A DNA stretch of 64,000 bases. Source: Pseudomonas sp. SORT22 (GTDB lineage: Bacteria; Pseudomonadota; Gammaproteobacteria; Pseudomonadales; Pseudomonadaceae). This document shows positions 57,736-64,000 of this stretch, one piece after another. Position numbers and translations under genes: made by a program. Under the pieces are notes generated by a model. The model saw nothing but the letters and a program-made list of their open reading frames with translations, made no database searches and was not told where the DNA came from. Within the stretch, counting starts at the first letter, position 1, and each line of letters starts with the position of its first letter. Location: NCBI RefSeq assembly GCF_018417635.1, contig NZ_CP071007.1, forward strand, positions 1,364,501 to 1,428,500. Direction: 5' to 3'.

Positions 57736-58845
57736 TCAGACCGCCGAGCTATACCGACGAACGCCGTTCTCCGGCACCGGCAACTGCGCTGCGACACTGC
57801 CAGGCACGGCAAACACCACCAGGTGATCCGCCGCTACTTCGATCCCCACTTCGCTGCCGACCTGATGGTCATTGTGGCTCGGGAAAATCGCTTCCAGCTG
57901 GCTGCCGGTCGGCAGTTGCAGGCGGTAGAGGGTCGAGGCGCCGAGGAAACTCTTGCCGACGATCAGCGCTTTGAGCTCGCTGTCCGGTGCATGAATGATG
58001 TCGTCCGGACGCAGCAGCACATCCACGGCGCTGCCGGGCGTCAGGGTATAGGCGCGGTTGCCGTGCAGCTCGCCGAGCTCGGTGCGTACCGACTCCGGGC
58101 TGGTCAGCTGGCCACGAATGAAATAGCCCTGGCCGATGAAGCTGGCTACGAACGGTGTCAGTGGTTCGTGGTAGAGGTTGTAGGGTGTATCCCACTGCTC
58201 CAGGCGACCTTCCTTGAACACCCCGACGTGGTCGCTGACGGCAAAGGCTTCTTCCTGGTCGTGGGTGACCAGGATTGCGCTGGTGCCGCGGCTTTTGAGG
58301 ATGTCGCGCACCTCGTGGCTCAGGCGTCGGCGCAGCTCGACATCGAGGTTGGAAAACGGCTCGTCGAGCAGCAGCAGTTGTGGCTCGGGCGCCAGTGCGC
58401 GGGCCAGGGCCACGCGTTGCTGCTGGCCACCGGAAAGCTCGTGCGGGTAGCGTTTGCCCAGGCCGCCGAGCTTGACCAGCTCGAGCATCTCGTCGACCAC
58501 CTGGCGCTGCTGCGGGTGCTTGCCGATGCCGAAGGCGATGTTCTCGGCCACAGTCAGGTGCGGGAACAGCGCGTAGTCCTGGAACACCATGCCAATCCGG
58601 CGTTTCTCCGGTGCCAGGGTGAACCCGGCTTTGGAGATGACTTCGCCGCCCAGCTGGATTTCGCCCTCGTGCACCGGCTCGAAACCGGCGATGGCGCGCA
58701 GGGTGGTGGTCTTGCCGCAGCCGGAGGAGCCCAGCAGACAACCGATGTCGCCGGCGTTCAGGTGCAGGTTGAGGTTCTGGACGATGCGCTGCTCGCCATA
58801 GCCACAGGCGAGCTCGCGCAGGTTAAGCAGTAAAGGTTGACTCAT
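57736..58845 (-). CDS. ABC transporter ATPase, ferric (FbpC)-type
   Basis: A 369-residue ATPase with Walker [10 protein letters not shown], signature LSGGQQQR, Walker [10 protein letters not shown], and a C-terminal TOBE-like regulatory domain (about residues 240-369). The length and [20 protein letters not shown] resemble FbpC of iron(III) importers, with spermidine/putrescine or sulphate ATPases as alternatives. No permease or binding protein gene is next to it, so it probably serves partners encoded elsewhere. It overlaps the upstream argF by 4 bases, a coupling that does not reflect an obvious shared pathway. Confidence 0.82.
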   Translation of the reverse strand: MSQPLLLNLRELACGYGEQRIVQNLNLHLNAGDIGCLLGSSGCGKTTTLRAIAGFEPVHEGEIQLGGEVISKAGFTLAPEKRRIGMVFQDYALFPHLTVAENIAFGIGKHPQQRQVVDEMLELVKLGGLGKRYPHELSGGQQQRVALARALAPEPQLLLLDEPFSNLDVELRRRLSHEVRDILKSRGTSAILVTHDQEEAFAVSDHVGVFKEGRLEQWDTPYNLYHEPLTPFVASFIGQGYFIRGQLTSPESVRTELGELHGNRAYTLTPGSAVDVLLRPDDIIHAPDSELKALIVGKSFLGASTLYRLQLPTGSQLEAIFPSHNDHQVGSEVGIEVAADHLVVFAVPGSVAAQLPVPENGVRRYSSAV

Positions 58846-59762
58846 GCGTGGTGATAGGCCGGTTCAACAAGAAATTCGAGAAGCGCCTTCTGTGCATGCA
58901 AGCGGTTTTCGGCCTGGTCCCAGGCGACCGAACGGGGGTCGTCGAGCAGGTCCAGGCTGATTTCCTCGCCGCGATGGGCGGGCAGGCAGTGCATGAACAG
59001 GGCATCAGGTGCTGCCAGGTCGAGCAGTTCGCGGGTTACCTGGTAAGGCGCGAACAAGGCCAGGCGCCGTGCAGTTTCCTCTTCCTGACCCATGGAAGTC
59101 CAGACATCGGTGCTCACCAGGTGGGCGCCCTGCAGGGCTTCTTTGGGTTCACGGAAGATTTGCACGCGGTCACCGGCCTGGGCCAGGAACTGCGGATTGG
59201 GCTCGAATTCGGCCGGGCAGGCGATGCGCAGCTGGAAGTCGAACTGGATGGCCGCTTCTATATAGCTGTTGCACATGTTGTTGCCGTCGCCGATCCAGGC
59301 CACTGTCTTGCCCTGGATGGCGCCGCGGTGCTCGAGGAAGGTCTGCATGTCGGCCAGCAGCTGGCACGGGTGCAGATCGTCGGACAGGCCGTTGATCACC
59401 GGTACGCGCGAATTGGCGGCGAATTCGGTCAGGGTGCTGTGGGCAAAGGTGCGGATCATAACCGCATCGAGCATGCGCGACATGACGATGGCGCAATCGC
59501 CGATCGGCTCACCGCGGCCCAGCTGGGTGTCCCGTGGCGAGAGGAAGATGGCCTGGCCGCCGAGCTGGATCATGCCGGCTTCGAACGACAGGCGGGTGCG
59601 GGTCGAGGACTTCTCGAAGATCATCCCCAGCACGCGATTTTTCAGCGGTTCGAACAGTACGCCGCGGTTACGCAGGTCCTTCAGCTCGATACCTCGACGG
59701 ATCACACTGAGCAGTTCTTCGGGTGTGAAATCCATCAGGGAGAGAAAGTGCCTAGCGCTCAT
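58842..59762 (-). CDS. argF: Ornithine carbamoyltransferase (anabolic)
   Basis: A 306-residue enzyme joining ornithine and carbamoyl phosphate to citrulline in arginine synthesis. The carbamoyl-phosphate loop SSTRTR, the [10 protein letters not shown] motif and the ornithine loop FMHCLPA are all present. Length matches P. aeruginosa ArgF (305). Its promoter region carries an ArgR-type site between the -35 and -10 elements. A 105-base leader follows, and the ABC ATPase gene overlaps its end. Confidence 0.97.
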   Translation of the reverse strand: MSARHFLSLMDFTPEELLSVIRRGIELKDLRNRGVLFEPLKNRVLGMIFEKSSTRTRLSFEAGMIQLGGQAIFLSPRDTQLGRGEPIGDCAIVMSRMLDAVMIRTFAHSTLTEFAANSRVPVINGLSDDLHPCQLLADMQTFLEHRGAIQGKTVAWIGDGNNMCNSYIEAAIQFDFQLRIACPAEFEPNPQFLAQAGDRVQIFREPKEALQGAHLVSTDVWTSMGQEEETARRLALFAPYQVTRELLDLAAPDALFMHCLPAHRGEEISLDLLDDPRSVAWDQAENRLHAQKALLEFLVEPAYHHA

Positions 59763-60139
59763 GTTTGACTACCTTTTTGCAACAGACCGCAGATCAGCCA
59801 TACCGGTTTTTTTTAACAACGGAAGTGACCTGCGGCGAAAGCCGCACGGGGCGACGAATTAGGGGAAGACGCAATACTATAATTAAATGTCGCGTCATAC
59901 CAAGAGGGGGTTTCGTCGCCGATGTTTCAGGCAGTGTCGTAACCCATTGGGCTGAAGCTTTTTTTATACGCTGCACAAGGGTTTTACACTGCCTGCCAGC
60001 GCCTTGGCAAACCCGGTAGCGGGCCTGCGCTGAATCGCCTTGCCTGATGGACGAAGATTCACGCGACGAACCTCACTGGCCGCAAGCTCGGGTCAGGCTC
60101 ATAGTCGGTTGATCCCAGACACCCGAGCAAGAGGTGGCC
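59763..60139. other. 377-base gene-free region between argF and the oxidoreductase gene
   Basis: It holds the argF promoter and ArgR-type site (59876-59908), the argF leader with a GCGGC-GAAA-GCCGC hairpin at 59833-59846, and AT-rich runs such as GCTTTTTTTATACG near 59956 that may carry the promoter of the plus-strand gene. No coding frame or known RNA is supported. Confidence 0.5.
59876..59908 (-). promoter_or_regulatory. argF promoter with ArgR-type half-site
   Basis: On the minus strand TTGGTA (59898-59903) and TATAGT (59876-59881) are 16 bases apart, a good sigma-70 pair. On the plus strand TGTCGC-N8-AA-N5 at 59888-59908 fits the P. aeruginosa ArgR consensus exactly and overlaps this promoter, so ArgR would repress argF when arginine is present. 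Confidence 0.75.
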
Positions 60140-62248
60140 ATGAACAAGACCCAGCATCACCGTGCCTGTCATCTGTGCGAAGCCATCTGCGGCTTGACCC
60201 TGGAAATCACCCACGAGCCCGACGCCCCACGGCGTATCAGCTCGATCAAGGGCGACCCCGAAGACAGCTTCAGTCGCGGCCACATCTGCCCCAAGGCGGT
60301 GGCCCTGCAGGATATCCAGAACGATCCTGACCGACTGCGCGCGCCGCACAAGCGTGTCGGTGACAGCTGGCAAGCCATCAGCTGGGAGGAGGCCTTTGCA
60401 CTGGCTGCGCAAAAGCTCTGGGCCATCCAGCAGGCCCATGGGCAGAACGCCGTGGCGGTCTACCAGGGCAACCCCAGCGTGCACAACTACGGGTTGATGA
60501 CCCACAGCAACTACTTCCTCGGCCTGCTCAAGACCCGCAATCGTTTCTCCGCCACCTCGGTGGACCAGCTGCCGCACCACCTGACCAGCTACCTGATGTA
60601 CGGCCATGGGCTGTTGTTGCCGATCCCTGACATCGACCACACCGAGTTCATGCTGATCCTGGGCGGCAACCCGCTGGCCTCCAACGGCAGCATCATGACC
60701 GTGCCGGACGTCGAGAAACGCCTTAAGGCGATCCAGGCCCGTGGCGGCAAGTTGGTGGTGGTCGACCCGCGCCGCAGCGAGACTGCGGCGATGGCCGACC
60801 AGCATGTGTTCATTCGCCCCGGCACTGACGCGGCGCTGCTCTGTGGCCTGCTCAACACCCTGTTTGCCGAAGGCCTGACTCGCCCCTCGGCCTTGCCGGT
60901 GGATGGCCTGGACAGGGTACAAGCGGCCATTGCGCCGTTCACCGCAGAGGCCATGAGCGCTCTATGCGGTGTCGACGCCACGGTGATACGCCAGTTGGCG
61001 CGGGATTTCGCCAGCGCCGACAAGGCCGTCTGCTACGGGCGCATGGGCGTCTCGACCCAGGCCTTCGGCACCTTGTGCCACTGGCTGGTGCAGTTGCTCA
61101 ACCTGGTCAGCGGCAACCTCGACCGTGTCGGTGGCGCGCTGTGTACCGAGCCTGCGGTGGATCTGGTGGCGAGTACTTCAGGCGGGCATTTCAATGCCTG
61201 GCAGAGCCGGGTCTCGGGGCTGCCCGAGTATGGCGGCGAATTACCGGTGGCGGCCCTGGCCGAAGAGATGCTGGTTGAAGGCCAGGGGCAGGTTCGCGCG
61301 CTGGTGACGGTGGCGGGCAACCCGGTGTTGTCCACGCCCAATGGCCGCCAGCTTGAACGCGCCCTGGACGGTCTTGAGTTCATGCTCAGCATCGACCTGT
61401 ACATCAACGAGACCACCCGTTACGCCGACCTGATCCTGCCGTCCACCTCGGCATTGGAGAACGATCACTACGACACCACCTTCAACCTGTTTGCGGTGCG
61501 CAATGTCAGCCGCTTCAATCGGGCCATCCTGCCCAAGCCCGAAGGTGCCTTGCATGACTGGGAAATCTTCGTCGGCCTGGCCAAGGCCTTTGCCGCCCTT
61601 AGCGACAAGCCTTTGAAACCGACCCTGCCGCCGGCACAAATGATCGATATCGGCCTGCGCCAGGGCCGCTATGGCGAGGCCTCGGCGTTCAAGCTGTCGC
61701 TTGAGACCCTCGACCAGCACCCCCATGGTATCGACCTGGGCCCGCTGCAGCCCAACCTTGCTGCACGCCTGAAGACGGCTAACCAACGGATTCAGGCCGC
61801 ACCCCAGGAGATCCTCGGCGACCTGCAGCGCTTTGCCGGGCAGCAGCCGCTGGCGGCGGGTCAACTGCTGCTGATCGGGCGCCGCCATGTGCGCAGCAAT
61901 AATTCATGGATGCACAACTATCATCGCCTGGTGAAAGGCAAACCCCGTCATCAGTTGTTGATGCACCCGGACGACCTGGCGGGTCGCCAGTTGCAGGATG
62001 GCCAGCGTGTGCGTGTCAGCTCGCGGGTCGGCGAAATCGAGGTCGAAGTGCAGGCCAGCAGCGACATGATGCCGGGGGTGGTCAGCCTGCCGCATGGCTT
62101 TGGCCATGCCCGTGCCGGGGTACGCATGGAAATCGCCCAGGGCCAGCCCGGTGCCAGTGCCAACGACCTCACCGATGAGCGCCAGCTCGATGCGGTGTCG
62201 GGTAATGCGGCGCTTAACGGCGTGCCAGTGCAGGTGGTTGCGGCCTGA
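60140..62248 (+). CDS. Orphan molybdopterin oxidoreductase
   Basis: A 702-residue enzyme of the DMSO reductase superfamily. The N-terminal 4Fe-4S ligands are Cys10, Cys13, Cys17 and Cys50 (CHLCEAIC; RGHICPKA). The molybdopterin-binding body has LILGGNPLASNGS and VAGNPVLSTPNGRQLERALD, and the C-terminal dinucleotide domain begins near residue 570 (LLIGRRHVRSNNSWMHNYHR). No electron-transfer subunit, chaperone or twin-arginine signal is seen, so it is probably a cytoplasmic single-subunit enzyme. Nitrate reductase and formate dehydrogenase are possible relatives, but the substrate is not identifiable. The ATG at 60140 follows GAGG; a GTG six bases earlier overlaps it. Confidence 0.85.
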   Translation: MNKTQHHRACHLCEAICGLTLEITHEPDAPRRISSIKGDPEDSFSRGHICPKAVALQDIQNDPDRLRAPHKRVGDSWQAISWEEAFALAAQKLWAIQQAHGQNAVAVYQGNPSVHNYGLMTHSNYFLGLLKTRNRFSATSVDQLPHHLTSYLMYGHGLLLPIPDIDHTEFMLILGGNPLASNGSIMTVPDVEKRLKAIQARGGKLVVVDPRRSETAAMADQHVFIRPGTDAALLCGLLNTLFAEGLTRPSALPVDGLDRVQAAIAPFTAEAMSALCGVDATVIRQLARDFASADKAVCYGRMGVSTQAFGTLCHWLVQLLNLVSGNLDRVGGALCTEPAVDLVASTSGGHFNAWQSRVSGLPEYGGELPVAALAEEMLVEGQGQVRALVTVAGNPVLSTPNGRQLERALDGLEFMLSIDLYINETTRYADLILPSTSALENDHYDTTFNLFAVRNVSRFNRAILPKPEGALHDWEIFVGLAKAFAALSDKPLKPTLPPAQMIDIGLRQGRYGEASAFKLSLETLDQHPHGIDLGPLQPNLAARLKTANQRIQAAPQEILGDLQRFAGQQPLAAGQLLLIGRRHVRSNNSWMHNYHRLVKGKPRHQLLMHPDDLAGRQLQDGQRVRVSSRVGEIEVEVQASSDMMPGVVSLPHGFGHARAGVRMEIAQGQPGASANDLTDERQLDAVSGNAALNGVPVQVVAA

Positions 62249-62340
62249 TATCGGCAAGGCCGAGCGTCCTGCTCGGCTTTCCGATACAATGCGTCACCGT
62301 GCCGACAACCAGGTCGGAAAGTTCAGCCGCGAGGTGCTTC

Positions 62341-62676
62341 ATGGATATCATCGAAACAATCAAAGAGCAGATTGCCAACAACACCATTCTGCTTTACATG
62401 AAAGGCTCGCCGAATGCCCCGCAGTGCGGTTTTTCGGCCAAGGCGGCGCAAGCCGTGATGGGTTGCGGCGAGAAATTCGCTTACGTGGATATCCTGCAGA
62501 ATCCGGAAATCCGCGCCAACCTGCCAAAATACGCCAACTGGCCTACCTTCCCACAGCTGTGGGTTGCCGGCGAGCTGGTTGGCGGTTCCGACATCATGGC
62601 TGAGATGTTTGCCAACGGCGAACTGCAGACCCTGATCAAGGACGCTGCAGCCAAGGCTGAGGCGGCCAAGGCCTGA
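62341..62676 (+). CDS. grxD: Monothiol glutaredoxin, CGFS type
   Basis: A 111-residue cytoplasmic protein with the CGFS active site (Cys29 in KGSPNAPQCGFSAKA), WPTFPQLWVAGELVGGSDI and a C-terminal Lys/Ala tail. CGFS glutaredoxins bind and hand over 2Fe-2S clusters with glutathione. The ATG at 62341 follows GCGAGG; a longer frame from 62299 has no supporting site. The iron-storage genes bfr and bfd follow, giving a small iron cluster. It is closed by a strong bidirectional terminator. Confidence 0.96.
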   Translation: MDIIETIKEQIANNTILLYMKGSPNAPQCGFSAKAAQAVMGCGEKFAYVDILQNPEIRANLPKYANWPTFPQLWVAGELVGGSDIMAEMFANGELQTLIKDAAAKAEAAKA

Positions 62677-62691
62677 CCCCAGGTTTGGTCA

Positions 62692-62720
62692 AAAAAAGCC
62701 CCGCAGTGCGGGGCTTTTTT
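62692..62720. terminator. Bidirectional terminator between grxD and bfr
   Basis: Seven A, then AGCCCCGCAGTGCGGGGCT, then six T. The 8-bp GC-rich stem with runs on both sides ends transcription from grxD on the plus strand and from bfr on the minus strand. Confidence 0.95.
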
Positions 62721-62745
62721 GTGCCTGTAGGGCAGGGCAGCGAAC

Positions 62746-63216
62746 TTACTCGCCCATCTGCGACTGCAGGTAGTTCTCCAGGGAGACCTTGTCGATCAGG
62801 CTCAGCTGGGTTTCCAGCCAGTCGATGTGCTCTTCCTCGGCTTCGAGGATGTCTTCGAGCAGCTCACGGCTGCCGAAGTCGCCGACGGTCTCACAGTGGG
62901 CGATGGCGGCCTTGAGGTCGACCAGGCCTTTTTGCTCGATCTTCAGGTCGCACTCGAGCATTTCCTTGGTGTGTTCACCAATCAGCAACTTGCCCAGGTC
63001 CTGGACGTTGGGGATGCCTTCGAGGAACAGAATACGCTTGATCAGTTTGTCAGCGTGTTTCATCTCTTCGATGGATTCTTTGTACTCGTGCTTGCCGAGT
63101 TTCTCCAGACCCCAGTCTTCGTACATGCGCGCATGCAGGAAGTATTGGTTGATTGCGACCAGCTCGTTTCCGAGGATCTTGTTGAGATGCTGGATGACGC
63201 TAACGTCGCCTTTCAT
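62746..63216 (-). CDS. bfr: Bacterioferritin
   Basis: A 156-residue haem-containing iron store that forms 24-mers. Haem ligand Met52 (EEMKHADK) and ferroxidase residues Glu18 ([10 protein letters not shown]), Glu51, His54 and the Glu/His pair [11 protein letters not shown] are present. Because Met52 is retained, this is the haem-binding subunit rather than the haem-free ferritin type. The ATG at 63216 begins the conserved fold; a longer frame to 63387 reads through the AT-rich promoter. bfd, coding for the ferredoxin that releases its iron, is upstream on the same strand. Confidence 0.97.
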   Translation of the reverse strand: MKGDVSVIQHLNKILGNELVAINQYFLHARMYEDWGLEKLGKHEYKESIEEMKHADKLIKRILFLEGIPNVQDLGKLLIGEHTKEMLECDLKIEQKGLVDLKAAIAHCETVGDFGSRELLEDILEAEEEHIDWLETQLSLIDKVSLENYLQSQMGE

Positions 63217-63373
63217 GATGGGGTCCTGCCCTGTAAGTGTGTCTATAAAGGCAAGTCTGAGCCCCGCAACTTCTACTGTCAAACCTAAGTTATTGAATAA
63301 TAAATGAAAATTAATCGGAATAAGAATGTTTGTGTTCCGCGTTAAACCCCTAACTACTTGAATTACAGGCATA

Positions 63374-63400
63374 AAAAAACCGGACACTGGGTCCGGTTCT
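63374..63400 (-). terminator. Terminator after bfd
   Basis: On the minus strand ACCGGAC and GTCCGGT form a stem with a 5-base loop, followed by a run of seven T. It separates bfd from bfr, so bfr has its own promoter in the AT-rich spacer 63217-63370. Confidence 0.9.
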
Positions 63401-63414
63401 TGGAATTCGTTGAA

Positions 63415-63633
63415 TTATGCTGCAGTAAATTCTACAGGATAGGGCAGGGCAGCCTGGCTGACCTGAAGCTCGGTGAGGGTTTCGCGCACCACCTGCTTGG
63501 CCAGGCAGGCACATTTGCCACACTGGCTGGCCACGTTGGTGGCGCTTCTGACTTCCTTGTAGCTGCAGCATCCTTCATAGATCGCATCGCGGATCTGTCC
63601 GTCGGTCACACCAACACAAAGACACACATACAT
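63415..63633 (-). CDS. bfd: Bacterioferritin-associated ferredoxin
   Basis: A 72-residue 2Fe-2S ferredoxin with ligands Cys4, Cys6, Cys38 and Cys41 (MYVCLC; SQCGKCACLAKQ). It docks on bacterioferritin and reduces stored iron for release when cells are starved. Length and start match P. aeruginosa Bfd (73). An in-frame ATG 12 bases earlier is less likely. A Fur-like AT-rich site lies 40-58 bases upstream. Confidence 0.97.
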   Translation of the reverse strand: MYVCLCVGVTDGQIRDAIYEGCCSYKEVRSATNVASQCGKCACLAKQVVRETLTELQVSQAALPYPVEFTAA

Positions 63634-63671
63634 AGGGCTGACCATCGCTGGTTAAGGCTCAATGCGAAGAA

Positions 63672-63691
63672 GCTTAATGTTAATGAGAATG
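63672..63691. promoter_or_regulatory. Fur-like site upstream of bfd
   Basis: TTAATGTTAATGAGAATGCT is a run of degenerate NAT(A/T)AT-type hexamers like those bound by Fur, 39 bases before the bfd start. In P. aeruginosa bfd is iron-repressed through Fur, which agrees with this placement. Confidence 0.6.
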
Positions 63692-63867
63692 CTTGTCAAA
63701 ACTCTTTCTGTAATAGGCGAACTAGAGCGACCGACGGCAGATTGTCGAGCGTTCGGACTGAAATTCGGCGAGCGGCGCCGGGCGGTGTATGATGGTCGGC
63801 CATTTCGCTGCCAGGCCAGTGCATGCTGGCCTGTGCAAGATGATTCCACCCCATCAGGAGATATCGC

Positions 63868-64000
63868 ATGAGCGTACTCGTTGGCAAAAATGCCCCGGAC
63901 TTCACCGTTCCAGCTGTTCTGGGCAACGGCGAAATCGTCGACAGCTTCAACCTGGCTTCGGCCATCAAGGGCAAGTACGGCCTGGTGTTCTTCTACCCGC
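63868..64000 (+). CDS. AhpC/TSA-family peroxiredoxin, N-terminal part
   Basis: The first 44 residues, cut by the end of the window: MSVLVGKNAPDFTVPAVLGN, then IKGKYGLVFFYP, the classical start of a typical 2-Cys peroxiredoxin just before its peroxidatic Cys. It reduces hydrogen peroxide and organic peroxides. CAGGAG lies 7 bases before the ATG. It is divergent from bfd; peroxide defence beside iron handling makes sense, but co-regulation is not shown. Confidence 0.93.
   Translation, partial: MSVLVGKNAPDFTVPAVLGNGEIVDSFNLASAIKGKYGLVFFYP

Overview
The window is about 63% GC by eye, has one dense set of genes on both strands, and reads as chromosomal DNA from a fluorescent Pseudomonas of the P. 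putida/P. fluorescens lineage. The diagnostic genes are cmoA-cmoB, an AsrA-type second Lon, membrane glucose dehydrogenase with an OprB porin, the aat/aau acidic amino acid locus, glpFKRD, argF and bfr-bfd. Family assignments come from reading motifs and recalling homologues; no database search was possible.

Layout. 1-4200: tail of a CzcA-like RND pump, an OprD-type porin, a small secreted protein, cmoB-cmoA and a chagasin-like inhibitor. 4270-13057 (minus strand): REP pair, AsrA/Lon, gcd, oprB and a zinc TonB receptor with a His/Asp-rich loop behind a Zur-like box. 13255-21186: small DNA-binding protein, Pr6Pr-type membrane protein, a ferric reductase/PadR (YqjH/YqjI-like) pair with three tandem operator units, NlpC/P60 hydrolase, a large bifunctional PBP and an amino acid permease. 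21237-22006: a 770-bp gene-free element with long imperfect inverted arms lying between T tracts at the permease terminator. 22026-26261: OpgC-like acyltransferase and a gtrA-gtrB-gtrC-like cluster. 26274-37213: GltB-like FMN protein, zinc-free ribosomal protein L31 behind a second Zur-like box, Lhr helicase, Nudix, LysE, and the divergent metR/metE pair. 37256-42667: a 1803-residue Pseudomonas-type dermonecrotic-toxin-like protein with a sharp GC drop over its last third. 42869-50955: alpha/beta hydrolase, GlpM, the AauRS two-component system and the AatJQMP transporter with a sigma-54 promoter and two upstream TTCGG-N4-CCGAA sites. 51002-56024: glpFKRD with GlpR-like operators. 56308-64000: ybaK, a PhzF-like gene, a ferric-type ABC ATPase, argF with an ArgR-type site, an orphan molybdopterin oxidoreductase, grxD, bfr, bfd and the start of a peroxiredoxin.

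Themes. Several loci answer to metals: ZnuD-like receptor and L31B (zinc/Zur), the SIP/PadR pair, bfr/bfd (iron/Fur) and grxD. Others take up carbon and nitrogen (gcd/oprB, aat, glp, permease), and three of these have A-rich Crc/Hfq-type motifs beside their start codons. The most unusual items are the giant toxin-like gene with the mosaic composition, the inverted-repeat element at the terminator, and the gtr module beside it. No rRNA, tRNA, CRISPR array, integrase or transposase gene was seen.
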